This document shows, piece by piece, positions 24,673-35,891 of a stretch of 64,000 nt of DNA. The notes under the pieces were generated by a model. It saw only the letters and a program-made list of their open reading frames with translations, ran no database searches and had not been told where the DNA came from. Position 1 is the stretch's first letter. Every line of letters starts with the position of its first letter. This DNA is from Adineta vaga (taxonomy: Eukaryota; Rotifera): the NCBI GenBank assembly GCA_021613535.1, contig CP075495.1, forward strand, positions 4,898,001 to 4,962,000, given 5' to 3'. The translations under genes were made by a program, and so were the position numbers.

Positions 24673-27600
24673 GATGATTAGCGATGAGAGTCTGCCACAT
24701 TGCGTCTGAAATAATGCATATACAATACCCTAGAGAGTTTGTATTGTCTCGGGCGTGATTAACTTTTTAGTATGTAGTAGACGTCATTTAAATTGCTCTT
24801 TCTCTTCTTCTTCAACTTCTCTTTCTCGCATCTCTCTCTCTCTCTCTCTGGTTGCTACACAAACACATACACACACGCCCCTGTTCAAATTTCGATTTTG
24901 TCGTTGTCGTTTGATCGCTTTCTTCTCAATCAAAATCTCATTTGTTGTTTGACTGCTACATACTATACGAGACAATGATGTTAACCCTGATATCAAATTT
25001 GTCCGCCTTGGTCAAGTGAGCGTATAGACATACCTCAATTTTTTTATTCACCTGCTGATTTGATTATGTTCATCATAGAGACAAGTTATTTTAATAGGTC
25101 AATATGATATTGAAAATATAAATCATATAAACAAGATATGTCATGCTTTTTTTTAATCGATAAAAATGTTACTCTTTTTCTTTTAGATTCGTTTTTTTTC
25201 TAATGATCAGACAATTAATTGACGTGTATGTATATCTGAATGAATATGTTTACACGAAATTTGATTCTCTGTTACTTTTCCCATATGTCAACAATCGAGG
25301 AGAGAGAGAACAACTGTTCAGTCTGTCTCATCTTTATATTCTCCTAGGAAGGAAGAGTAGCAGACAACAGAATGTATAGAGAGAGAAAAAAGAAGAAGAA
25401 GAAGGAATAGAGATAACTTTTAAGTCACTCTACAAGCACTTGAATGGTTTATTATATAAGATGAACGAGTGCAATAACTCATATAAATAAAAGGATAGTT
25501 AAATGGGATCGAAAAAGTTTGAAAATCAATTAGTCTTATTCTAATATTATTCTAGTTAGCTTAATGATGACAATGAATATGAGGACATCGTCTTAGATCA
25601 ATGGTAAATGGCACAACAATTTCTTCGGAAGGAAAAATGCATCAGATTTAGTTTCATACTATGTATGAACAACAGTACATGTGCGTGTCTTATGTGTATA
25701 TGTTCTTGAATTCCTCACTAGGATTCATGATGCAATATACACACATACATACATACATACATATATAAATAAGTAAAGCAAAAGACACGATCAATCATCA
25801 CTCATACAAATGAGCTTCTTCTACTTCTTTTTAATACATGTTTCTCTTTGCCTATTCTTACAATTCAAATCAAACATTTGAATATTATAACAATTGATCG
25901 ATGTCATTACTGCAGCAGATTTTCTTACACAAAAACAAGGCCTTCATTGATCTCATTTTCAATCTGATGGTGTTGTAGTTATACATCTATACTTGCATAA
26001 TAAGTAACAGCTCGTTCTTCTTTTCTCACTATGTAAATGTAGTTAAAAAATGAAGAGAAAAGAGTCAAATTCAATTCATATCATCAAGAGCAATTATCAT
26101 GCTCAATCGATTCAATTGTTCATTATCGATTGACTTCTCTTGGCGTTTCTTTCTTTTTTTATTCTCTTCTTGCCTGTCTGTCAGTCACGGTGATGCGCAC
26201 AAATACAGATCAGACACAATCATTAAAAAAGAATACGTGGAAAATCGAAAAGTGTCAATAGAATATTTATCACTTTTTCGACAAGAAAAAGAAAAAAGAA
26301 CTTACTTAACAAAAATCTTAAATGAATATATATATATTCACTGTTACTCTTGTAACCTTCACACCAGCATTGTTAAATATGGCTTATGTCATTTCCGGTA
26401 GTGGCCACTCGACGATAGAAAGATAGATACGTGTATATAGAGATGTATATCCTGTGTATGTTGATGGTTCTATAACGTTTTTCCCAGCATCAGTTCGAAG
26501 GACATCTTGATGATAGCGTGCTGTTCTAACTATCTCGCCGGCGGAGAGCTCAAAGAACAAAGAAGAAGGAAGAATAAGACCGTTATGGACTCGTTCAGTT
26601 GAATTATAAGAAATGATGAGCAAGCAAGCTAAGCAAACGGACGCGCTTTTCTCTAGTTCTCGATTATGCATTAGGACAGAGAAGGAGAGAGAGAGAGGGA
26701 GAAAAAGAAAGAAACGAGTCAAAGAGAGGGAGAGAACAATGTCTTTTCTCTACTTCGAAACTCACAATTAAGGTAACCTACACGTTCTCGAAGTCACTCT
26801 TTTCTCTCTCGTTCTTGGTTAACTCGCCTAATTGCAAATGTGATCGTATTCACCTGAATGAACTAAAAGTCTTTTAACGAAAGAAGGAAATCAAGAAACT
26901 TCCGTTAAAAAGTGACGGCTATCTCCGCTATTTAAAGAAAAAAAAATGTCAAAATCAATTTCTACATAGATTCTATAGTTTCTTTTTCTTATATTCTGTT
27001 CTGACCAGAAAGGTGTCAGAATGTTTGTTCTATCAATAAAAGAATAACAAAAAAATTAACTATCGGAAAAAAATGTGACAAGGATAAATTTTTTTAATTT
27101 AAAAATCATTATACATGATCATCATATATAACTTTCTTATAATACTAACTTGATTGATAGAAATGCGATCTAAATTTGAATTAGTTATTCAAACTTTTTT
27201 GTTAAGAGATACGGATCGCCTGACTCGTTCTTCTCAATGATTAATCTTACTCACAATAGGGAGTGTCACTGGTAAGGATGGATGAGTTGCAATGAGGAAT
27301 GCCCGCCCGCCCCTCTGCTTAAAACACAACAGTCAAGTCACGACATGATGCCTATTATCGTTCGCTTACCTTACTATGACGTAACATAAAACATTGATGA
27401 TTTCCTTGTTACTATACGACTGTTATCCACATGTATACATGTATTTATATATATATACGTGTGTATGTGTGTCTTTTCTCCTAAGGGTTGATAAAAGGAA
27501 ACACTAGAGATTGGGCAATATGTATTTATTATTCAGTTGATGGTCACAAAATGAACAAAAGAAGAAGAAGAAGAAAGAAGAATTCTTTTAATAAGATTTT

Positions 27601-28058
27601 GTATGATTGAAGAAGGTAATCAATAATGTACTTTTCTTTTCTTTTTATCTAATTTTTATGAAACGATTTGACATCAATAGAATTACTTTTATTTGTAATC
27701 AAATTATATCAAAGACACTAAAAACAGCTAGATTTCAATAAGATTAATCGATTATTAGGATGTAGATTTTGAAAAAATTCCTTTATCTAAAGTAAAACAT
27801 GATATGACAGCTGTATCAGCAGTCAACATCAATCAAGATGTTATTTGGTATAAGAAGAAATCAAAATGATGTAATAAACCAATTAATCAATATCGATCCT
27901 AGTTGATATTTGTTTCCTTGAAAGAACATTGGTCTTTATTTTTCATATAGATGTTCTTGTTTCTCTTATTGCTTTCATAATAATCTTAATTGAATCAAAT
28001 ATGTATTAATCATAAATATAAATTAAGCAGAAGAAGATATTATTGTTCTAATAGAACA
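24673..28058. other. Intergenic, 3.4 kb, no gene supported
   Basis: Contains CT/GA-rich tracts (24790-24850, 26680-26740) and a CATA repeat near 25745. A less AT-rich patch near 26400-26700 and a C-rich spot near 27300 (CCCGCCCGCCCC) stand out and may be promoter-like, but no exon chain is visible on either strand. Confidence 0.5.
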
Positions 28059-28220
28059 ATGAAACGACAAATGTTTTCTTTTTCTCTCATTTTTTTGCTC
28101 TTGTTTATTTCTCATCATTCTACAATGACATTAAGGTATATGGAAAAATTATACAGATTAGCTCACTTGTTATTTGATGATGCAAGACATGAAAATAGTA
28201 TATATGGATATAAGGAATGA
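28059..28220 (+). CDS. Putative small secreted peptide, 53 aa
   Basis: An open frame of 53 codons whose first 25 residues form a strong signal peptide (MKRQMFSFSLIFLLLFISHH). About 28 polar residues follow (MEKLYRLAHLLFDDARH), likely helical. The ATG sits five bases after a good acceptor-like site (TTCTAATAG), so a 5' UTR intron may precede it. A donor-like GTATAT near the end leaves open a further exon that I could not identify. The layout fits a short peptide hormone precursor, but there are no dibasic cleavage sites or amidation Gly after the helix, and I recognise no family. Tentative. Confidence 0.35.
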   Translation: MKRQMFSFSLIFLLLFISHHSTMTLRYMEKLYRLAHLLFDDARHENSIYGYKE

Positions 28221-30390
28221 TCGATCAATCGATCTTATTACAACATAACAATGAATGATATAGTTAGTAGAGGGAATTTGTTAACGAACTAATTGATCTT
28301 TTTCTTTTCTTTTTGTTCTTCTTCCTATGATGTAATCGAATATGTTTAGAAAAAAAAACTGACTGATATGAGGAAGTTAACTTGTCTGATTTGATGAACT
28401 AAACAAATCATGTGAAGATCAAAAGACAGGATGTATGTATATTTCATACAAATGTTTCCATTAAATGTAACCTTGAAAAGAAACATAACTGCAACCGAAG
28501 ATTAATTAAATCTATATATAGTTATTCTTTTTTACAAACTATTTATTACCATAATTAAACGAATAATATGATATTGAGAAAATGTTACAGAATATGGACA
28601 TTCTTTTCTTAGAATATCACTACAGGAAATTTTTAGTCATTGATTGAAGAACACGGTCGGTGTTCAGATTAATGAGATGACCTTTTCACATATTCACTCC
28701 TCCTTTTATTAATATTTTCGACCTACTGAGTATGTCAATTGTTCAATTAACCGTGTACATTTATACATTATCATGAAGATTATTTCTACCAAAGAAGAGC
28801 CGATTACCTACTTGTTAAATGACAGATAATAATAATAATAATAATAAACAACTTGTCACTGAAAGTCATGATTTTTGTGAGATACTTTGAATCAGAAGAA
28901 AATATGACATATACGATAAGATTTTCTTTTTAATTGATACTGATTTGTGTTTGGGTACAAGATTATAGTTATAGAGTTCATGATGACTTCTAAAGTATCC
29001 AAATATCTCAAGAATCTTAACACGCGCTAGTCTTTTTGTGCAAAAATTAATTACGGAGTAAATCCGGAAATGTGTTGGAAAGGTTTTTTAATTTTATTGC
29101 GACTTTCAGATATAAAACCAGTAGAATCATGCTTTTCAATTTAGAATATTTTTCTTTGAAGAAAACATTTGCTATCTTTATCATATTATCAGAAATATTG
29201 AAGGTTTGAAACCTGGTTCTTTTTCTATGACGAAAAATGGTCTTTACTTGTAGAGATTAGCCTTTGTAATGCCCTAGAATGCCATACAAATTGTAGAATG
29301 AAATGAAACCATTTCTGTTTCTTGATATATAATATTGTTCGAACAATTTAAACTATTAAAAAGGAATATGTGTTACGTCACTACACTCCTAATGGATTGA
29401 TACACTCTATGTCGCTCAATTAGAATCAAAGAAAGAACAAAAAAGTTGTTTTCCTGTTTGTTATAAAAGTCGTAGAATAATATTCAGAATAGAAAAAGAA
29501 AGAGAAAGAGGCGTTACTGTCTGTATTTTGCGAAAAATATGAGTTATTAAGAAAATCCTGTTTTGATAATAACAAAAACAATCAAACAAACTTATCTTTC
29601 TCTTCACATTATCATAATGAATGGTGATGAATATGAAATAAGAAATACATTTTTGATTTTCTATTGAAATAAATCCAACAAAAAATATGATAATAATCCG
29701 TTTTACAATCAAACCTTTTCTTTTTATCACTCTTTCTTTCTTTTTATTCTACATGACATTATCTTCCACGTACATTTTCCTCGTTGAGAAGGAAGTGAAC
29801 CAATGAAACGATGTAGAAATCCTGCGTTCTAAAGCTCAAACTACGATGATGACGACGACGATGAGAAAAACAAGACGACCTTGAGCATAATATTTTGATC
29901 GAGATTATTCACGCATCAATACATAAATTGTCATTTTTCAAAAAACTGACTATAGTTCGATTATTTTAACACGAATATAAAAAATTTTAATATAATTTAT
30001 AAATCATTACGTCATTGGTTATTTTCTTATTAAAATAGTTTATGATGAAATATCCACTAGGTATATAACTACAGACATTGTTCGAAATTACCTTTTGACA
30101 AAAAAAAAGGAAAATACCGAGAAAAAGAAAAAACGCCAGTTGTTCCTGTCTATAATAAAATAATGAGTTTTATTAATTCAATGTGAAATCTCGAATTATT
30201 TGCTTGAAATCTCTTTGTGTCGAGGGTGAGGATTTTTCTTCTCTTCATCTTCCGACGTCATCAGTCACGCAAAGAGCATATTGTGCGCGTTAAAGAATAA
30301 GACGATTCAGCATCCATGCTTGCTTTTCTTCTCATTTTTTTTCTTGTTTACTGACTAAGTTAGTTGGTCGCCTTTTTTTTATTCATTATT
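28221..30390. other. Intergenic, 2.2 kb, no gene supported
   Basis: AT-rich unique sequence with a short AAT run near 28830. The minus frame 29461-29730 is Ile/Phe-rich and has no supporting signal. Confidence 0.5.
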
Positions 30391-31336
30391 ATGATGAAAG
30401 TGGATGCGTCTCAACCCCTATCTACGACAGATGGAAATAGTAATTTCAGTATTGAACAAGATCCAGTTGAAAGGAAAAATTATCTCAAAGATCTTTGGCA
30501 AAGTTGGAATCTAATCTATTTAACACATAAATATTTTGATGAGAAACGTAAGTATTCGAGATTGATTCGTATATATATATTACGCATTTGATGTAGATTG
30601 GAAACTAGCATTTTGTTCGTCATCATTTGATTTTCTTAATAAATATCCAAGTACTTTTCTATGCTATCGAACAATCTTATTTTTTCTAACAACCATCGAT
30701 TTGATTCATGGTATTACTATTACACATCCTATTCAAGAATGGGCAATTTATTTTACACATCTCACACTTCTTATTACATTTTTTTCTGTATTATTTCAAT
30801 TTTTAACTACATGTCGCGTTAATTTCTTTCGCGGTGATAAAATTGTTCCTCGACCGTATATACAATTGATTCATATGATTTTAATTATAATTTCATTAGG
30901 TACTGGTCTAGTTGTTTCTCTTGTCTTTTGGTCAATTATCTATAATCCATTAATACCAGCTTATTATCCAAAAATAATCTTTGATCATGGAGTTTTATGG
31001 TTATTAGTTTTCATTGATATATTTCTTTTTACTCGTTTACCGATTTATATGATTGATTGTGTTCCATTGATGATTTTTGCTTTTCTTTATGGATTATTTA
31101 CAATTCTTATTTTTATATTCAAATTAAATTTAAGTAAAAATCGAATTGGATATGTTTATCAAGCATTTGATCTTCGTCAATCACCATTACGTGTCATAAT
31201 GCAAATTAGTTTCTTTATATTTCTTTTACCCATTGGAATAATATTTCTTCTATGGAATTTCTTTCGTTTACGTCGTTCAATCGATGTTAAAATAACAAAT
31301 ACAAAACAAGAATCAAATGAAAATATTGTTGTTTAG
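30391..31336 (+). CDS. Rolling stone-like multi-pass membrane protein
   Basis: Two exons, 30391-30547 and 30597-31336, separated by a 49-bp intron (donor GTAAGT, acceptor ATGTAG); 298 aa. A short N-terminal region ends in DLWQSW. Six to seven hydrophobic helices follow: about TILFFLTTIDLIHG, the WAIYFTHLTLLITFF helix, MILIIISLGTGLVVSLVFW, the VLWLLVFIDIFLF helix, LMIFAFLYGLFTILIF, and the last FFIFLLPIGIIFLLW. The intramembrane motifs FDHGVLWLL...DIFLFTRLPI and the late YVYQAFD phrase followed by SPL match the rolling stone (rost) family, also seen in invertebrate and fungal genes. Drosophila rost acts at the membrane in myoblast fusion; biochemical activity of the family is unclear. The C-terminus is cytosolic and basic/polar. 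A poly(A) signal lies near 31392. Confidence 0.8.
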
Positions 31337-31760
31337 ATTAGAAATGTATTTATATCTTGTCTGATTAACAATTCATGATTATTTTTTTTTAAATAAAATG
31401 TATATTCGAGAGTAAATTCATTTCTATATCGATACTATGAATAACACCTCATTAGCAAGCATACAAGTATGTTAGTAATCAAGATATTCATGTCTTTAGT
31501 ATCTGATGGAAATAGTTTATATACTTTTCTACTGACGTTCTGAAAGAAATCTGTTGCGATATCAAAACAGTTTTTTTTTGTTATTGTTGTATAAATTAGC
31601 ATATGAAGTATCAATCGCTGTGGTTGTTTGAAAGAAAACAACAACATGATGGATTCAATGATGTTGATATAATTGAATTTCGACAAAATATATTTTCATA
31701 ACAAAATAACAAAACTGTCAAAAATATTATGTTGAATAGGAAATCGAAGAATATGTTTTG
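31337..31760. other. Convergent intergenic spacer
   Basis: About 420 bp holding the 3' ends of two convergent genes; an AATAAA signal lies near 31392 on the plus strand. Nothing else is seen. Confidence 0.6.
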
Positions 31761-32597
31761 TTAAAAATCATCATCATCGAATTTTTTCTTCATTACATTT
31801 GTTAATGCTATCAGATTAAAAAATTCCTTTTCAGATTTGGATGTTGTTGCTGTTCCATCGATAACTTTCAATGATTGAAATTGATTTGAAAGATCATCTT
31901 CAACTATTGAACTTGTTTCGATATCTAATGCAACAAAAAAATGAAGTTTGTTTTTTCTTTTCAATGAATATCTTGTAATACCTTTTCGTTTCTTTCGAGC
32001 TTCTTTCAATTGATTGTATGTTTCATAAATTTTAATAATCTTCTCTAAAGTAGCTTTCTGTTGTCGAACAGTTGCATGAGCATCAGAATATAAATGCGCA
32101 GACATTTGAGTATCCGTTGAGAAGATTTCTGAACAAATTTTACAAGAATAATCTGGCTCACCTCGACGAATTTGTTCTAATGCTGCTAATTTTTGCCAAT
32201 GCATATTATTATCACGTGCGAAATGAACATCGGCATTTTTAGGAGCATATAATGGTAATTGGCAAATATCACAGTATGGTTTATAACCATTCGGATGATC
32301 CCATTCAAGTAAAATACGCATCGTTTCAGGGCTTATAGAAAATAAACCTGATGAAATATCAGTATCTTGAGTGATGTTTGTTGCCGTTGAAGCAAAAGGT
32401 ATGTTAGTGTTGGTGATGGATGAAACAGACACGTTAGCATTGTTAGAACTGGTTTTATCTGATGATGATGATGATGATGTTTCAGATGTTATAAGTCTGG
32501 CTTTTTTAATATGTCTCGCACTACCTAAATGTTGTTGAAAAGGTCCCGAGCCATTACATTGTATATCACAAATTTTACAAAAGAATTCATTTGACAT
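31761..32597 (-). CDS. Protein with three matrin/U1-type C2H2 zinc fingers
   Basis: Read as one frame it is 278 aa. Three fingers have the long Cys-Cys to His-His spacing of matrin/U1-type fingers, which bind double-stranded RNA or snRNA: residues 7-29 (CKIC...QQHLGSARH), about 108-133 (CDIC...HFARDNNMH) and about 150-172 (CKIC...AHLYSDAH). Between fingers 1 and 2 lies a Ser/Thr/Asn linker. A Lys/Arg segment (KEARKKRK) follows finger 3 and may be a nuclear localisation signal. Bases 31981-31925 look like a 57-bp intron in frame (GTATTA donor, TGCATTAG acceptor); removing it joins the KKRK segment to DIETSS with no frame change and shortens the protein by 19 aa. Likely nuclear nucleic-acid binding. 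Resembles ZNF346/ZFR-type proteins; exact orthology not assigned. Confidence 0.8.
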   Translation of the reverse strand: MSNEFFCKICDIQCNGSGPFQQHLGSARHIKKARLITSETSSSSSSDKTSSNNANVSVSSITNTNIPFASTATNITQDTDISSGLFSISPETMRILLEWDHPNGYKPYCDICQLPLYAPKNADVHFARDNNMHWQKLAALEQIRRGEPDYSCKICSEIFSTDTQMSAHLYSDAHATVRQQKATLEKIIKIYETYNQLKEARKKRKGITRYSLKRKNKLHFFVALDIETSSIVEDDLSNQFQSLKVIDGTATTSKSEKEFFNLIALTNVMKKKFDDDDF

Positions 32598-33100
32598 CTG
32601 TAGGAAAAATGAAGTAAAGCAAGATTTATTTCATATTTTTGTGTAAAAATTGTTTATGAATTAAATATTACATGTTGTTTTCATCAAGCAAAAAATTTGA
32701 TTCGTATATATATATTTTATCAAAGACACATTTCTAATCGAAGGACATGGTAAAGATGGAATCTATCATTCTCAACCTGCACATCAGAAGGACAGGAAAT
32801 CTGCGAGGATTTGTTTGTTTCATTCATGTAGCCTTGTCTGTCTATCCATTTATCTGTCTGGATTTCTTTAACCTTCGTATGACTGTAATACATTTATCAA
32901 TAACTACAAATATTAATCCTTATACTAGCCTTCACAACTCAAGGAATTATTATAAAGAAACTTTTCTTCTTCCCATTTCTATTTTATACTTCTCGCTTAT
33001 TCGCCAAGAAAAACTTCAAATAATATATCATTCTTAATGAATAGCAAAAACAGAACACCTCTCATGATCGACATCTATTCAAAAACACAATAATCAGATG
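32598..33100. other. Intergenic spacer
   Basis: About 500 bp between two minus-strand genes. The plus frame 32747-33037 has no domain or splice support, so I leave it out. It should hold the promoter of the zinc-finger gene. Confidence 0.55.
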
Positions 33101-34129
33101 TCAGTGATGTTCAAGTTGAAAATATTTTATAATTGCAAGACCGAATTCTTCACCAATTTTTCGAACATAATCACTTCGATAAACTTGATTGATATGTTCT
33201 TCATCTAAATATGAAACACCTTTCATTCCCCCAAGAATTGCTCCGATCATTGCTGCATTACTATCTGTATCACCACCGATTTCTGTTGCTCGTATTAATG
33301 TTTCAAAATCAGGTTGACACGTTGGTAGACATGCAATAAGACCGATAACCATTGTTAAACTATCAACACAATAAAAACTTCCACCATTACTAACATTAAT
33401 TATTAAATTTTCATCAATCTCTAATGATGCGTTAACAGTATCTAAATAACGTTTGACTCGCGTACTAATCAGATGTTTTTCTTCATTCAGTTCATATTTT
33501 GCTTCATATTTTAAACATAATTGATAAATATATTCAAGGAAATCTTTTGATTGTACATTTTTCTTTTCAAATAAGTAAATGCACATATGAACATAGATGC
33601 ATGCAGTAGCTAAAGCTACTGAACTTCGATGTGTCATACGACAAATGATTTCAATTTGATTATCATCATTAATTTGACAGAGACTATAATAAAAAGCCAA
33701 GGGTGCTAATTTCATTAGAACACCATTTCCTTCTGCTTGATTTCCGCTATCAAGATAAGTATGAGTACCATTTGCTAATCTTTCAATAGCATTTTTTGTT
33801 CCACCCCAACCACCAACAGATTCTTTCCATTCAATGATATGTTCTTGAACGATATTTGACATAAAATCATCATTTGTTTGAAGATATTTCGTAATTGCTT
33901 TCATCATTGCTAATGATAATTGCGTATCATCAGTCCATCTTCCTATTTGCCAATTTTCCGGTATGTAAGGATTATTGATAACACGAGTATAGAGATTATT
34001 ATCATTTTCTCTTGGAAATTCAATTATTTGTTTTCGTGTTAATGTTTCGTAAGCAATACCTTTTGCATCACCAATAGCCGTACCCAATGCAATTCCGACA
34101 GTTCGCTGAAGAATGTCGTTTGCATTCAT
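33101..34129 (-). CDS. ADP-ribosylglycohydrolase (DraG/ARH family)
   Basis: Single uninterrupted exon, 342 aa, close to the usual family length (about 300-350). Family hallmarks are all present. The N-terminal metal/substrate motif is GTAIGDAKG (about 16-24). The Asp-Asp metal motif is RWTDDTQLSLAM (about 64-75). The second metal motif is EIGGDTDSNAAMIGAILGG (about 285-303). A Gly-rich loop VGGWGGTKNA and the GNQAEGNGVLMKLAPLA segment also match. Such enzymes remove ADP-ribose from Arg (bacterial DraG, ARH1), Ser (ARH3) or other adducts, using two Mg2+ ions in an all-alpha fold. The exact substrate cannot be told from sequence. The lack of introns in an intron-rich window and the bacterial look of the motifs suggest possible horizontal acquisition, but I could not test this. 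Start at 34129 chosen as the Met just ahead of the conserved first helix. Confidence 0.9.
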   Translation of the reverse strand: MNANDILQRTVGIALGTAIGDAKGIAYETLTRKQIIEFPRENDNNLYTRVINNPYIPENWQIGRWTDDTQLSLAMMKAITKYLQTNDDFMSNIVQEHIIEWKESVGGWGGTKNAIERLANGTHTYLDSGNQAEGNGVLMKLAPLAFYYSLCQINDDNQIEIICRMTHRSSVALATACIYVHMCIYLFEKKNVQSKDFLEYIYQLCLKYEAKYELNEEKHLISTRVKRYLDTVNASLEIDENLIINVSNGGSFYCVDSLTMVIGLIACLPTCQPDFETLIRATEIGGDTDSNAAMIGAILGGMKGVSYLDEEHINQVYRSDYVRKIGEEFGLAIIKYFQLEHH

Positions 34130-35891
34130 TTTTCTTCAAAAATATTTCACCTTCAAACTAAAATAACTATTGATAAACAACCAAAACTAATATATTATTC
34201 TTCTGGCGATGAATAAATATACGCTTATCAATCTTTACAAGTATTTTTATCGATACCAAAAAACCCAGTACTATTTCAGTTAAATATTCATTTTTATTCT
34301 ATTTATTTTGTGCAATTTTTTGTAATAATATTATATCAGTAGATTCGAATGAAAACAAGCAAAACATTTTCTCAAGGTCTTTTAAAGAACAAAAGCAGAC
34401 TTTTGATCTAATTTTCTAACATGACCTTATATATATTAAAATGATAATTCTTCTTCTTCTTCTTCTTCCTCAGTTTGTTCTCTATCGCTCGTTGCCTTTT
34501 GAATGGCATTGATATGTATATACAAGGTTTTTGATCGTTCTTTAATATATAAGAGTACATGATGTTTTTGCTTTCAGTCTTTTCATTGCTTGTTCTTTCT
34601 TCTCCAAGGTCTAAATAACAACATTGACGATGGGAGTAATAACAACAATAATAATAATAACAATAATAACACTAGAATTCTCTTCTTTCTATCATCAGTT
34701 AAGTACATATTAAAAATAAAAAATGAAAAAACAAAAAAACATCCGAAAGATTCGTTCTTATTGGAAAACACATATGCATATGGGCAAAGTGAATAACAAC
34801 AACGGATGTTTTTGAAGGTTTTGTCGTCAACAAGGAGAAGAATCATAGAAAGATATTTGTGTATACGTAAAAGTAATGCAAAAATACGACTTCACCTTCA
34901 TCAAGACAGATGAGAGAGAGAGAGAGACGACGGAAAACAAGAGTAAAAGAAAAGAGAAGAAGAAGAAGAATAAGAAGAGAAGTTGTTTTTGCTTAGCTAG
35001 CGGCATGCACTCAGTTTTTTTGAATAAGGTTATTTACTTGTTGTGATTACTTGCTATATTAAGATTCAAATCGTTTATTCGATATTTATGCGTGATTTTA
35101 TCTTAATATTGAAAAAATAATACCAATTTTCTGATCTTTGAGCTTGTATATTTATGTAAGTAGAAATAAGATGTAAGTGATCGTCTATAATGTGAATAAG
35201 ACAAGAAATCTCGAGAGCCTTGAGCGTATAAGCTTATCGAATATTGTCATAGATGAAACATAGATATTCGATGGATATATTTTAAGAGGTTATCATATCC
35301 TGTCAAGGTCATTGACTTTCCAATGTGACGAATGTGTAGGTGTGTGTATCCTTCATTTAGTTCTTTCTTCCATTTTTGTTTCTAGCATTCAAGGCCATCA
35401 AAGCCTATTTTTACATAGCTTTCTTCTCGTTTCTCTCTCTCTTCTTGTTCGTCTTCTTCTTCTTCTTCGCTTTTCTCAGTCCCATTCATTCATGGGCATC
35501 GACCGAGCGAGAAAAGAAAGCAAAAGCGCCTTTATTTTGTCCTTCTCGTTTTTCTTCTTTGTCTAGAGGGCTCCCGACATTCTGATGTTACTACTAACAG
35601 TATATATATATATATATATTTATGAAAAAAAAGAAAGAAAATATATGACTGGAAAGGACGATACAAATCAACATCCATTACGTTTCTTTTTTTTTATGAT
35701 TTTTCAGATACATATATATATGTATACATGGATTTCAATGTCATCATCACCTCAACTTAAGCAATATCATCTATTATAAATCTTTGCAAAGTGATATATC
35801 TCGTAATTTTTTTTTCTTCTCATTTGCATTTAAAAACCTAAATTCTCATCTCATAGATATTCATCTGTGGTATATCGAAAAACATCAATTG
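34130..35891. other. Divergent intergenic region rich in simple repeats
   Basis: About 1.8 kb with TTC runs near 34447 and 35450, AAT/AAC runs near 34630-34672, GA near 34915, AAG near 34960 and TA near 35600. Open frames here mostly translate these repeats (poly-Leu, poly-Asn), so none is called. Confidence 0.55.
34629..34672. repeat. AAT/AAC trinucleotide repeat
   Basis: Tandem AAC and AAT units, imperfect. Translating it gives poly-Asn on plus or poly-Leu on minus, which explains the spurious open frames. Confidence 0.75.

Noticed and set aside
24755-24996. Overlapping Ser/Leu-rich and Arg/Glu-rich frames on both strands
   Set aside because: All are translations of a CT/GA microsatellite.
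26384-26722. 112-aa minus open frame in a less AT-rich patch
   Set aside because: No protein-like pattern or neighbouring exon; the start of the frame is a GA-rich repeat. Kept only as a possible regulatory patch.
34583-34846. Poly-Leu and poly-Asn open frames
   Set aside because: They come from an AAT/AAC trinucleotide repeat.
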